Below are positions 52,111-61,715 of a stretch of 64,000 bases of DNA, piece by piece. Each line of letters opens with the position of its first letter. Within the stretch, counting starts at the first letter, position 1. Position numbers and translations under genes: made by a program. The DNA is taken from the NCBI GenBank assembly GCA_025558095.1, contig JAIVFI010000014.1, forward strand, positions 124,001 through 188,000, read 5' to 3'. This DNA is from Hyaloraphidium curvatum. Lineage: Eukaryota > Monoblepharomycota > Hyaloraphidiomycetes > Hyaloraphidiales > Hyaloraphidiaceae. The notes beneath the pieces were generated by a model that did not search any database, was not told the origin of the DNA, and saw only the letters and a program-made list of their open reading frames with translations.

Positions 52111-52243
52111 TGGAGGGGAGAAGTGGGGGCAATGGCCCTCAAGCGGGCGACGGAGGTTTGCGCGTTTGAGCTGACGACCCCGGCGCGGGAGGCAAGGGAT
52201 CGCGCGGTAAACAAACAGACGCGCTGATCTGGCCTGTGGCGGG

Positions 52244-55200
52244 ATGGCTGCCGGCCTCGCGGGCCCGCTGGGGCTGCTCCGGGCGCTGGTCGACCCGTCG
52301 GGCGGCCGCTCGGCGGGGCAGCAGCTGCCCGAGGAGGCCTCGGACCGGCAGGAGGGCCCGCCGCCGCGCACGCTGGAGGAGCTGCTCGCGCGGCGGCTGC
52401 ACGCGTGGTCCGCACGGTTGGCCCGATTGGAGGGGCGGGACGCGGAGCCGACGGGCGTGGATCTGGGGACCGCGGAGGGAACGGGCCCGCCGGCGTTCCG
52501 GTTCGCGCTGGCCTGCGTGGACGCGCTGCTCCGCGTGCACCGCGCCCTCGCCGACGCCCTCGCCGACACAAACGCCGCGGAGGAACCCACCCCGCTGATC
52601 CCGCTGGCCGCCTACGCGCAGCTCACCGCCGCGCTCGAGTGCGCCGTCGTGTGGGGCCTCGCGGCGCACCTGCCCGACGGCGTGGGGCCGCCGGCCGAGG
52701 CCAGGGGCAAGCACGCCTCGCGGGCGCTGGGGCACTCCTCCATCCCGGCGGGCAAGGCGGCGGACAAAACGCGGTACTTCAAGGACGACCCCGCGCCGCT
52801 CACGGACGCGCAGAAGCTCGCCAACCTCGCCCTCGCCGCGGGCCCGCTGGCCTCCCTGGCCCTGCTCCCCGCACCCGAGGACCCCGGCGCGCCCCCGCTC
52901 CCCTCGCAGCTGCTGCGATCCTATCTCCCGGATCTGCTGGCAGCGACGTGCTACCTCTCCCTCCGCGACCACCGTTCACCCCATTTCGCCTCCCTCGTCC
53001 GCGCGCTTCCCGCGGACCCCCTCCTCCCCTCCCTCCTCCCGCTCATCCCCCCCTCCGCCCCCACGCACTTTGCCCTCCGCATCCGCGCCGCCCTGACGTA
53101 TGCGCTGTTCGGCCGCCCCGGCGGTGCAGCACCGGGCATTGCGGCACTGGTAAAGGCCATGTGGCCCCCGGACGGCACCTCCCCCGAACGCGCGCTCGCC
53201 GCCGCCGCGGGCGCCGTGTGCGCCTTGCCCCGCGCCGAGGTGCTGCAGGAGTTGTCCGCCGCCGGGCTGGGCCTGTGGACCGGCGAGGGGTGGCGGAACG
53301 AGTGGAGCGCGGCGGTCGCCTCGGGGTGCCTGGACCTTTTGGACGCGTTTGCCCGCGACGCGGCGGACGGCAGGCCCAAGGCCGACGACCGCCCCGCCCT
53401 CGGCGCGGCGTACCTCCTCTCCCGCCTGCGCGCCGCCCATCCGCGCCCGTTCCCGCGCCCGCTCGTCCGCTCGCGGCTCGCATGGCCCGAACACGACGCC
53501 CGCGCCGCGATGCTCGCCGTGCACAGGCTGGGCGTGTTCCTCCGCTCCCTCCGCGAGGAGGGCGGGGCGGATCCCACCCCCCTGAACGCCGCATTCGTGC
53601 TCGGCGAGATGCTATCGCCCCTCGCCGCGCGGCTTTGCCTGCTCGCGGTCGGGCTGGACGGCCCGCAGAGGGTCGCGTCCCCGTCGGAGGAGGAGGCGAG
53701 GGAGGTGCTGAAGGAGGGCGCGGGGGACGCGGCGTTTGCGTTCCTGGAGCTGCTGGAGAGGAGCGAGGGGGAGGAGGCGGCGGTCAGGGGCGCGGAGATG
53801 CTCTGGGAGGCCGTCTCCTCGGCGGCTGCGGCGGGGGAACTGGGTCTGGAAGTGCGGGAGACGGAAGGGGGAATGGAGCTGCGGCGGGTCGAAGATGGGA
53901 GGGCGGACGGGAAGGGGGAGGTGCGCGTCGCGCCTCCGGATTCGGACGACGATGACGAGCGGGCCGCCGCGGACGCCATGCGAACCCTCTCACTCTCCCC
54001 CTCATCCTCCGCCCCCCTGGCTTTCGCACGCCTCCTCCGCGCCTTCTCATCGCGCCCGGGGTCTGGCTTCGTCGCCGGGTTCTTCTCATGGGCCGCGGAC
54101 GAGTGGGTCCGCACCGCGTCGGAGCTGCGCGACAGCGAAGAGGGTGAGGAGGATGAGGAGGCGGGGAGGAGGCATGCGAGGTTGGCGGGGCTGCTGATGG
54201 CGATGGTCTCGGTGTTTTCGGAACCTGCACCCGGCGAGGCGGCGGACGACGCCGACCCGGCGCCGCTCAAGGCGCTCCTCGGCAACCCCGCCCGCGCCGC
54301 CCGGTTCGCGCGCGCCGCGCTGCACGCCGGCTCGGAAGCGCTGGCGGACGCGGCGGTGGCGGCGCTCGCGGGGTCGCTGGCGACGGATCCGGCGGGGCTG
54401 CTCGGGGTGGAGAAGGGGGTGCTGGAGGAGCTGCGGATGCTGCTGGGGATACGGGGTGGGGGGGTGGAGGGCGCGCTGAGGACGGCGATCGCGGCCGCGT
54501 TGGCGTTCAGGGAGGAGGAAGGGCCTGCCGACGGGAAGGCAGGGGAGGACGGAGGGGACGACGCCGATCCGGTTGCGAGGTCGCTCGCGGACCTGAAGCC
54601 CGGCACCATGGCCCCGCTCAAGGCACGCGGACTGTCGACGCTGGCCTCGCTTCTCCGCGCCGAGGACCCGCGGGTGCTGAAGCTGGGCACCCCCGCGCTG
54701 GCGGCGCTGGGGATCGCGGCGCTGGCGGACCCCGAGGAGTTCGCGTACCTGCACGCGGTCAGGTTCCTCGCGGCGCTGGCCGAGGCCGATCCGGAGAGGG
54801 GCATCGAGGCGCTGGCGGGTGCGTTCGCCGGGGACGGGGATGTGGCGACGAGGTGCAAGGTCGGGGAGGTGCTGATGCGGGTGGTCGTGCGGCAGGGCGA
54901 GGCGCTCGGGAAGCTTGGTGGGATCCATAGTTGACGCGATCGCACTGTTTGGACTGACGATTCGTCTTTCGATTTCAGCCCCGCGCTTCGTGCCGTTGTT
55001 CCTGCACGTCCTCAACGCCTCGGCCTCGCCCGTCAAGCCCTCGACGGCCTCCCACCCCGCACCGCAGCAGCCAAGCGGCGACGACAACATCGCCCTGCAA
55101 TCGTCCGCACTCTCCCTCATCGCAGCCTGCCTCGAGGTCTCCTTCCTCGCCTGCCTCCCCTTCCTGGACACGGTCGCCGACGCCGCGCTCGGCGTGCTGC

Positions 55201-55622
55201 GCACCGAGCGCCGCCACCCGCAAATCCGCTGCGCGGCGGTGTACCTGCTCGCTTCCTTCGTCGAGGGCGCGGGATCGATGCTCGAGAGCTCGCCCGCAAA
55301 TGACGCGGGCCTCGATCCGAAGCTCCTCGCCAGCATCCGAGCGGCGCTCGAGATCGTCGAGTCCGGGTCGGGCGTGCTGGGCGAGCCGGACACGGAGGAG
55401 GACGGGATCGTCCGGGATCACGCGAAGGCGGCGCTGGAAAGGCTGGGGATGGTGGCGGCGGGGTTGCCGGGGCGCAGGGAGGGGAGAGGGCTGAACGCGG
55501 CCATGTGGAGGCGCCGGGAGGGGGAGGCGAGCGTGGTGCGGGGGTTGCTCGGGGACATGGTGGATGGAGGGTCGAGGAAGGCCGATATTGGGCTCAGGGT
55601 GGTCGAGGAGAGGAGGCTGTAG
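52244..55622 (+). CDS. TANGO6 / Rtp1-like HEAT-repeat protein
   Basis: Two exons, 52244-54917 and 54979-55622 (1105 residues); the 61 bp intron GTGGGA..TTTCAG yields EALGKLAPRFVPLFLHVL. It is almost entirely helical. The C-terminal third matches the Rtp1/TANGO6 conserved domains: MAPLKARGLSTLASLLRAED, then EFAYLHAVRFLAALAEADPE, TRCKVGEVLMRVVVRQGEAL, SALSLIAACLEVSFLACLPF and QIRCAAVYLLASFVEG. Yeast Rtp1 helps nuclear import and assembly of RNA polymerase II; animal TANGO6 is linked to coat/Golgi function (family knowledge). An acidic low-complexity stretch (GEEDEEAG region, about residue 635) separates the two halves. Confidence 0.82.
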
Positions 55623-55785
55623 AGCTGCGATTCAGCCTCGTGGAGGTCTCGCGGTCAAATACAGTACTAGATCCTGCTGCCCTTGTTCTCGCCTCGCACC
55701 GTCCTGCATCCCTCCTACTCCGTTACGACTCCTCGCGGGCTCCCAAAGCTCCCGCAACTCTTGCGGATCGGCTGACTCGCCGTCG

Positions 55786-58191
55786 TCAAGCGTCAACAAG
55801 ATCGATCACCTCTGCCGGGCCGGATTGCTTCCGTCCATCCACGCCATCGGCAGCGACTTCGAGATCGATGACTTCTGCGGGACCGGATGGCTTCCGCCTC
55901 GCCTCGCCATCCGCTGTGACTTCGATCTCGTCCACGTCGGGGAACTTGGCGAGCCAGATGAGCATGTCCTGGTCTAAGACAACGCTGCCGAGAGTTTTTC
56001 GGCAATGCGGACAGATCCACTCATTCACCGGCTTGCTGAAGTCGACCTCCGTGCGCAGAACCTGGGAAGTCGTGCCGTTGAAGAAAGCGTGGGTGAAACG
56101 ATTGCCAAACTCACCGTTCCTTCAATGCACTCCGGATGCGTGCAGTTAGACCCGCGAAGCGGCACTTCAAGCCTCTTGCGCGTAAGTGCCGAAAGCAGCG
56201 AGACCGAACGAGACACTAGGACGATTTCATCATCCTCCACGCCGCCTCCTCTCTCCTCTTCTCGGTTTCTCGGCGACAGCCTTTCGAGGGAGAGTTGCGC
56301 GGCCGCGTGGCCCTGTCCAGCTGCGACTCCGAACCATCTGGCAGCTTTAACTAGATCCTGGGCGATGCCCTTGCCCTCCTCATAGCACCGCCCGAGCTCA
56401 TTTTGGGCCTCGACGTGGCCCTGGTGGCCGCCTTGCGGAACAATCGAGCTGCCTCTGCAAGATCCTGAGGGATGCCACTACCAGCAGCACAGAGCTGCCC
56501 CAGGCGCAGTTGTCCGTCTGCGTGCCCCTGGTCGGCCGCCATGCGGTACCATCGTGCGGCTCCGACGAGATCCTGCGGCACGCCTGTGCCATTTTGGTAG
56601 CACACTCCAAGGTTGGCCTGCCCACCCCTGTGGTGTTGATCGGCCGCCATGCGGTACCATCGTGCGGCTTCTGCGAGGTCCTGCGGAACGCCCTCGCCCC
56701 TCTGGTAGCACACCCCGAGCTTGACCTGCCCGTCCGCGTCGCCTTTGTCAGCCAACTTGCGGAACCATCGGGCGGCCTCAGCAAGGTCCCGTTGGACGCC
56801 AATGCCCTTCTCATAGCACTCTCCGAGATTGAACTGCCCTTCCACATCGTCCTGATCAGCAGCCTTGCGGTAACACCGTGCGGCCTCGGGGAGGTCCTCC
56901 GGGACGCCTCTACCCGTTGCGTAACACCACCCCAGGATGAATTGCCCGTACGCATCGCCCTGTTCAGCAGCCATGCGGTACCACCGCGTCGCCTCTGCAA
57001 GATCACAGGGAACGCCGGTGCCTTTCTCGTAGAACATCCCGAGGCGCACCTGTCCCGCTGCATGCCCTTGTTCGGCCGCCTTGTGGTACCACCGAGCTGC
57101 CTCCGCGAGATCCCGAGGGACGCCATTGCCATTCTCGTAGGATGCTCCAATATTATACTGTCCCATCGCATGGCCCTGGTCAGCCGCCTTGCGGTACCAT
57201 CGTGTGGACTCGGTGAAGTTCTGCGCAACGCCCTCGCCTTTGTAGAAGCAATCTGCGACCTTGAGCAGCCCGTCCACGTGACCCGTGTTAGCTGCCTTGC
57301 GGTACCAATGAAGAGCCTTTGCGAGGTCATGAGGGGCGCCGTTGCCCTTCTCGAATAGCAGGCCAAGCTGCAACTGCGCAACCACGTGCCCTTGGATGGC
57401 GGCCTTCCGGAACCAGCGTGCGGCCTGGGCAAAATCTTGCGCAACGCCGTCGCCGTCCCTGTACGACACACCAAGGTTGAACTGCCCGTCCGCGTAGCCC
57501 TTTTCAGCTGCCTTGCGGTACCATTGTAGAGCTTCCGCAAGATCCTGAACCACGCCCAGGCCGTTCTCGTAGCACGTTCCGAGGTAGAACTGGCCGCTGG
57601 GCTCTCTCTGCTCAGCGGCCTTTCCGTACCATCGCGCCGCCTCTGCAAGGTCCTGCGAGACGCCCTCGCCATTCTGGTAGCACAGGCCAAGGCTGACCTG
57701 CCCGCTCACGTGGCCCTGCTCCGCTGCCATGCGGTACTATCGTGCGGCTTCGACGAGATCCTGCAGAATGCCCTCGCCGTTCTTGTGACACGCCGCGAGG
57801 TTGAACTGCCCGTCTGCGTTGCCCTGATCAGCCGCCTTGCGAAACCACCGCGCCGCCTCGGTAGAATCTTTGGTGACACCCAAGCCTTCCGGTGGAACTC
57901 CCCAAGTTTGTTCTGTGCGAGCGCGTGGCCCTGTTCGGCGGCCATGCGGTACCACCGTAAGGCTTCGGACGCAGCTTGATCCTTCCTGATACCTGGGCTG
58001 GTCTCATAGAACTGTCCCAGCTTGTACTGGGCAAACGCGTCGCCGGCGACTGCGGCCTGAGTGTCCTTCATGGCCTGTTCAATGTCGCGAGTCCGCTCCG
58101 CCGAGCTCTCCAATGCGGTTGCTGCCGGCTTCGGCACCGCTGCCACCTTCTGCTCGGCAACATTGGCCGGTTTCGCTTTGGCGCTCAGCAT
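55786..58191 (-). pseudogene. SEL1-repeat / SP-RING (PIAS-Siz type) fusion gene with three lesions
   Basis: Minus strand from ATG 58191 (MLSAKAKPANVAEQ). More than ten SEL1 repeats (pattern A-RWYRKAA-QGHA-GQ--LG-CYE-G-GV-QDL-EA) run to about 56320. Three lesions break the frame: a missing base near 57893 (LGEFHRK before GLGVTKD), TAG for TGG at 57739-57737 (EAAR*YRMAAEQ), and a missing base near 56430-56440 (LFRKAA before GHVEAQNELG). The frame then stays open from the last repeat (AARWFGVAAGQGHAAAQLSL) into an SP-RING: LTRKRLEVPLRGSNCTHPEC, a 53 bp intron (56114-56062, GTGAGT..CCCAG), then VNEWICPHCRKTL. The tail has two EVIDLxx SUMO-interacting motifs. SP-RINGs are SUMO E3 modules; SEL1 repeats bind partners. 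It may be a pseudogene, or an intact gene with assembly errors. Confidence 0.7.
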
Positions 58192-58615
58192 TTGGAAACA
58201 CTGGTTCTGCCGGACGAATTCGTCGTCGAATGGGGGACGCTCTAAACAACCGTGCGGAAGACTTTCCTTCGCACCAACTACGCGTCCGCCTCCCGCTATG
58301 TACGCGAAAATCCCACCGCAATACCTCCATCGCCGCCTACCCGTCCCGTCCACATCGATTAGCAGCCAGATAAGCCGGCGGCGGCCTACGATGGGCCGAC
58401 CGTGACAATGCCAAGTGCTGCGAGACGGACGTGTTCTCACCCTCGGGTTCGAGCGCCGCATTGTCTGGCGCGCCGCGCAATGTGCGCGGCGATGCCCTGA
58501 ATTTGCGGCTACATCCCCATCCGGTCCCCATGTGGCGTTTCCCGGGCCTTGTAAACAATGAAACAGTCTCCCATCACCGGCCGGCACCCAGCGTCCGCAT
58601 CACGGCGTGTCCGCG
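58192..58615. other. Intergenic, 424 bp, divergent
   Basis: Between the start of the SEL1 gene and the esterase-like start. Minus-strand frames continue open above 58191 without SEL1-like content, so they are not included. Nothing else recognised. Confidence 0.4.
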
Positions 58616-59566
58616 ATGCCGTTCCGCGTGCGCGAGCAGCGCACCATGACCTCGTCGCCGCGGTTCCTGCTGTGGCACCCGCCGGGGCTGGACGCGTCCA
58701 AGCGGTGGCCGGTCATATTCTACTTTGCGCCCGAGTCGGAGCTGCGCGCGGCGCTCGCGAGCACGGCGTCGGACGGGCTGCTGGACATCTTGGCTCGGCC
58801 GGGCGGGCCGGCGCACTCGGAAAGGGCGCGGTCGTCGGCGCTCGCCTCCGCATCGGTCGTCGTCTGCGCGCCGTTCCTGTCGTCGCTGCCGGCGGCTCCC
58901 GCTGCGGTCGAGGACGCGATTGCGGATGCCACCGCTGAGCTCCCCGCAAATGCCGAAAAGGTGTACGTTGTGGGCCGCGGAGAGGGCGCCGCCCGGGCCT
59001 GGGAACTCGCGTCAAACTGTCCTTGGAGGTTCGCTGGCCTCGCCGTGTGGGACTTGCCCGCAGCCGAGGACTGGGAGGCCGGAGCGCCCGTGCAGATACA
59101 GGGCGCAAAGGGTACCAAGACGACGCCGCGGACTCGCTTGGACGAACAGTGCGAGGCCCTCCGGCGGATGCCCGTCTGGGTCTACTCTTCCTCGGATCCC
59201 CCACCGCTTTCGGACCCCCAGCTCGGCCAAGCGGACCCGCCAAAACCGGCCAGGAAGCTGAAAGTCACCGTCGGACCTCCGAAAGCATCACCGCCGGCCC
59301 CGAAACCGCCCCCGGAGCCCGAGCTGCCGCCTCCTTTCGCGGATACCCTCCGCGAGCTGATCGCCGCCAAGCTGCCCCCGCCCGCCGCGGGTTCCGAGCT
59401 GGCATTTGGCGGCCTCCGTGCTGCAGGATCGGTGAAGGTGCTTCGGACAATGGTCGGGGGCAAGGACGACGGCCGGCCGCGGATCGCCGGCGCGCCGTTC
59501 GAGAAGTTTGACTTTTGGAGGTGGTTGCTGGGGCATTCCAGGCCCAGGGGTCCGGGCAGGATGTAA
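58616..59566 (+). CDS. Esterase/peptidase-like alpha/beta-hydrolase lacking the serine nucleophile
   Basis: Single exon, 316 residues, from ATG 58616. The fold start RFLLWHPPGLDASKRWPVIFY matches secreted esterase/PHB-depolymerase-like 'predicted peptidases' (LPPGYDPSKKYPLLVFLHG pattern). The nucleophile elbow reads KVYVVGRGEGAARAWELASN where GLSMGG is usual, so Ser is replaced by Gly. A Pro/Lys-rich linker (PPKASPPAPKPPPEPELPPP) is followed by a C-terminal segment with FEKFDFWRWLLGHSR, which may contain the original His strand. There is no signal peptide. A non-catalytic relative is likely. Confidence 0.62.
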   Translation: MPFRVREQRTMTSSPRFLLWHPPGLDASKRWPVIFYFAPESELRAALASTASDGLLDILARPGGPAHSERARSSALASASVVVCAPFLSSLPAAPAAVEDAIADATAELPANAEKVYVVGRGEGAARAWELASNCPWRFAGLAVWDLPAAEDWEAGAPVQIQGAKGTKTTPRTRLDEQCEALRRMPVWVYSSSDPPPLSDPQLGQADPPKPARKLKVTVGPPKASPPAPKPPPEPELPPPFADTLRELIAAKLPPPAAGSELAFGGLRAAGSVKVLRTMVGGKDDGRPRIAGAPFEKFDFWRWLLGHSRPRGPGRM

Positions 59567-59664
59567 TGTAAGGCGGGAGGCGGATGGTTGCATAAGGCGA
59601 TTGAGCTGCCCAAAGGTGAACTCGCGTCCCTGACCGACTCTCAACTCTCCCTCGCCTCGCACCA

Positions 59665-60604
59665 ATGCAGACCCGTTCCCGCGCCAAAGCCCCCGCGAAG
59701 CGGAAGGCGCACGCCCCGCCGCCGGAGGCCGATGCGCCGGCGCAGCCCGTTGCCTCCGCGCCCGGGGAGGTCGCGCTCCCGATCGAGCTCATTTCGTCCG
59801 TCATGGAGATCCTCGGCAAGCGCGGCCTCAGGGCCACGCTCCTTGAGTTCATGCTGGCCAGCAAGCGGTGCTACGTGCTCGGACTGCGGGACCTCGCGGG
59901 CGACCTCGTCCTGGGACCGCGCGAGGGGTTCGGGCCCGAGAAACTGGCGCTCCTGGCGCGCGGCTACGAGTACGCGGGCGAACCCGTGCCGCGGCTCGTG
60001 AGGACGCTCAATATCGCGCCCGGCATCACGTGGACGGCCGCGAGGCTCAAGGTGCTGAAGAAAGTGTTGGTCGGGGTGGAGCGCTTGGAGGTCGAGTTGC
60101 GAGGCCCGAACGTTGTCAAGTCCATCTGGAACCAGCTGCAGGGCGCTCAGGAGCTCAAATGGCTGAGGCTCGGTTTTTTTGCCAACGCGGTCGAAGCTTT
60201 TGACGACCGATCCGCCCTTCCGTCCTCTGTTCGTCACTTGGTTCTCAGCGTTGACACAGTGCGAGACCGTGAGCGCGGCGGTCGGAGCTTGCCGAACACT
60301 TCTTCTCTGAGAGCGATGGTGGAGCGGGCGCCGAACCTCGAAAGCATCCGCTTTGTTGGAGAGAAGCTGCTCACGACGGGAAACTGGGCTTCGAGCCCGG
60401 CCGTGTTCAGCAAGTTTGTCGGCATATTTGGGGCCTTCTTCAACTCCGTTGCGGATCTTGCTTCACGACCCGGTGTTCGCATACCTTATCTGAGGCTTCG
60501 CGTTTGGGACTTTGGCAACATCAACTGGGATGTCATAGCCAGGCTGGGTGTCCGCACATTGGAAGTCTCCGCCGTCACTCTCGACTCCGTTCGGCGGCTC
60601 CTAG
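59665..60604 (+). CDS. F-box-like protein, interrupted after residue 313
   Basis: From ATG 59665 the frame has a basic N-terminus (MQTRSRAKAPAKRKAH), an F-box-like segment (LPIELISSVMEILGKRGLRA, then a helix with LASKRCYVLGLRDLAGDL) and leucine-rich strands (RLEVELRGPNVVKSIWNQLQ, YLRLRVWDFGNINWDVIARL, VRTLEVSAVTLDSVRRLL). Beyond 60604 (a GGTACC with a possible GTACCG donor) the translation turns into Arg/Pro/Ala-rich sequence that does not belong to the protein. A plausible C-terminal exon lies at 61438-61647. The gene therefore has either an unusually long intron or an insertion. Confidence 0.62.
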
Positions 60605-61434
60605 GTACCGCGGTCCCGGCATGCCGAACGCCCTCCCACCCCTCAGCCGTGTTGCCGCCGCCGTCCCCCTTCATGTCCCCCATTTTGCTGTCCGCCGCCG
60701 TCGACCGTGGCTGCGCGGGAGGGGCGCCGAGGGGTGCAGCGCGTGAGGGACGTCCGACGGGGAGCGGCGCCGGGTTGCCCCCACCGCGCCTCGTCCAGCC
60801 GCCGCGCCGCCGCCGCCGCACAGGAACGCACGCGCCGTCACCGCGGTGGTGTCCTCCGGCCCAGGGAGCCGTTCCGGTGGACGTGGGAGCCGGTTTGGGC
60901 GAGGGGGTGTTGGGCGCGCGCTCCGCCCGGGGTCTGGCCCCCACCGGCCCGGAAGCCCCCCGGCAGGGGATCTCACTACCCATGCATTTCCCGACGGGTT
61001 TTATTGCATGAAAAGCGTGCGTATGCATCTCAACGTCCGAATCCCGCGCGCCGCCGGCGGGCGTCCACGGGGGAAAGAACTGGGCGCGAAAAGTTATTGT
61101 AGCCTGCTGCCCTGTAGCTCGGGGCTTCGCCCCTCGCCCAGACCGCTCGCTGTGCTCGCGGGGGCCGCTCCGCGGCAAAAGCTTGCAGGCAGGTAGCGGC
61201 GGGAGACGTGCGTGCCTGCGGCGGTGGGGTACGTGCCCGCTGGCGCGGGGCTCGCTGGCGCTCGCGGACCGCTCCGCGGCAGAGCTTGCAGGCAGGTAGC
61301 GGCGGGGGGAGCGATACCAGCTGCCAAACGACCTGGAATCAGTGTACCAGACGCGGCAGTGACCATTCGCGGCGCAACCTGGAACCAGTGAACCAGACTC
61401 GGCCCCGGGGAATCCATGTGGTCTCGAACGCATT
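60605..61434. repeat. Repeat-rich, hairpin-containing insert
   Basis: Two near-copies of CCGCTCCGCGGCA..AGCTTGCAGGCAGGTAGCGGCGGG lie at about 61168-61205 and 61271-61308. Two near-copies of ACCTGGAA(T/C)CAGTG(T/A)ACCAGAC lie at about 61329-61351 and 61378-61400. A GGGGC-TTCG-CCCC stem-loop is at about 61120-61133, and GCTCGCTGTGCTCGC type inverted repeats follow. No transposase frame, long terminal inverted repeat or target-site duplication could be identified, so the element class is open. Confidence 0.5.
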
Positions 61435-61437
61435 GTG

Positions 61438-61647
61438 ATGTGCCACTGGTTTATGGACTTCCTCCAGTGGCCGCAGGCGGACGACTTCAGGTTCTCACAG
61501 ATCCGACAGCGTCTTACTCAGGCCAACTTCGGGCAGCTCGTGATTCACGACAGGCAAGCTATGGGTCAAGTCGAAATCGACTTTTGGAACTCGGTCGGAG
61601 TGCATTGGGCCACAAAGGCCGAAGTCGAGGGCTGGAGAGATCCGTGA
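61438..61647 (+). pseudogene. Probable severed C-terminal exon of the F-box-like gene
   Basis: A 69-codon frame reads MCHWFMDFLQWPQADDFRFS, QIRQRLTQANFGQLVIHDRQ and QVEIDFWNSVGVHWATKAEV to a TGA. Its mix of aromatic and acidic residues with a leucine-rich strand resembles the C-termini of the other F-box-like proteins here. It could be the last exon of the gene at 59665 (an intron of about 830 bp, far longer than any other seen) or a fragment left by insertion. No acceptor with matching phase could be fixed. Confidence 0.4.
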
Positions 61648-61715
61648 CTGCCACAAGCCATCTTTGTAGCAGCAACTGAGCCGCAAGTTACTCTAATGGC
61701 AAACAGCATAACCAA

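Noticed and set aside
50910-52169. 419-codon plus-strand frame
   Set aside because: Pro/Arg/Ala-rich low-complexity translation; the minus strand at 51214-52110 has the more protein-like frame.
52951-54945. 664-codon Ser/Ala-rich minus-strand frame
   Set aside because: Composition (Ser/Ala/Arg) reflects reverse-complemented codons of the helical TANGO6 protein; no domain.
54086-55393. Long minus-strand frame over TANGO6/Rtp1
   Set aside because: Antisense shadow; the plus-strand frame carries the HEAT-like conserved blocks.
61095-61310. A CRISPR array or tRNA gene in the repeat-rich insert
   Set aside because: Only two copies of each repeat with unequal spacing, no cloverleaf with a proper T-loop, and the genome is eukaryotic.
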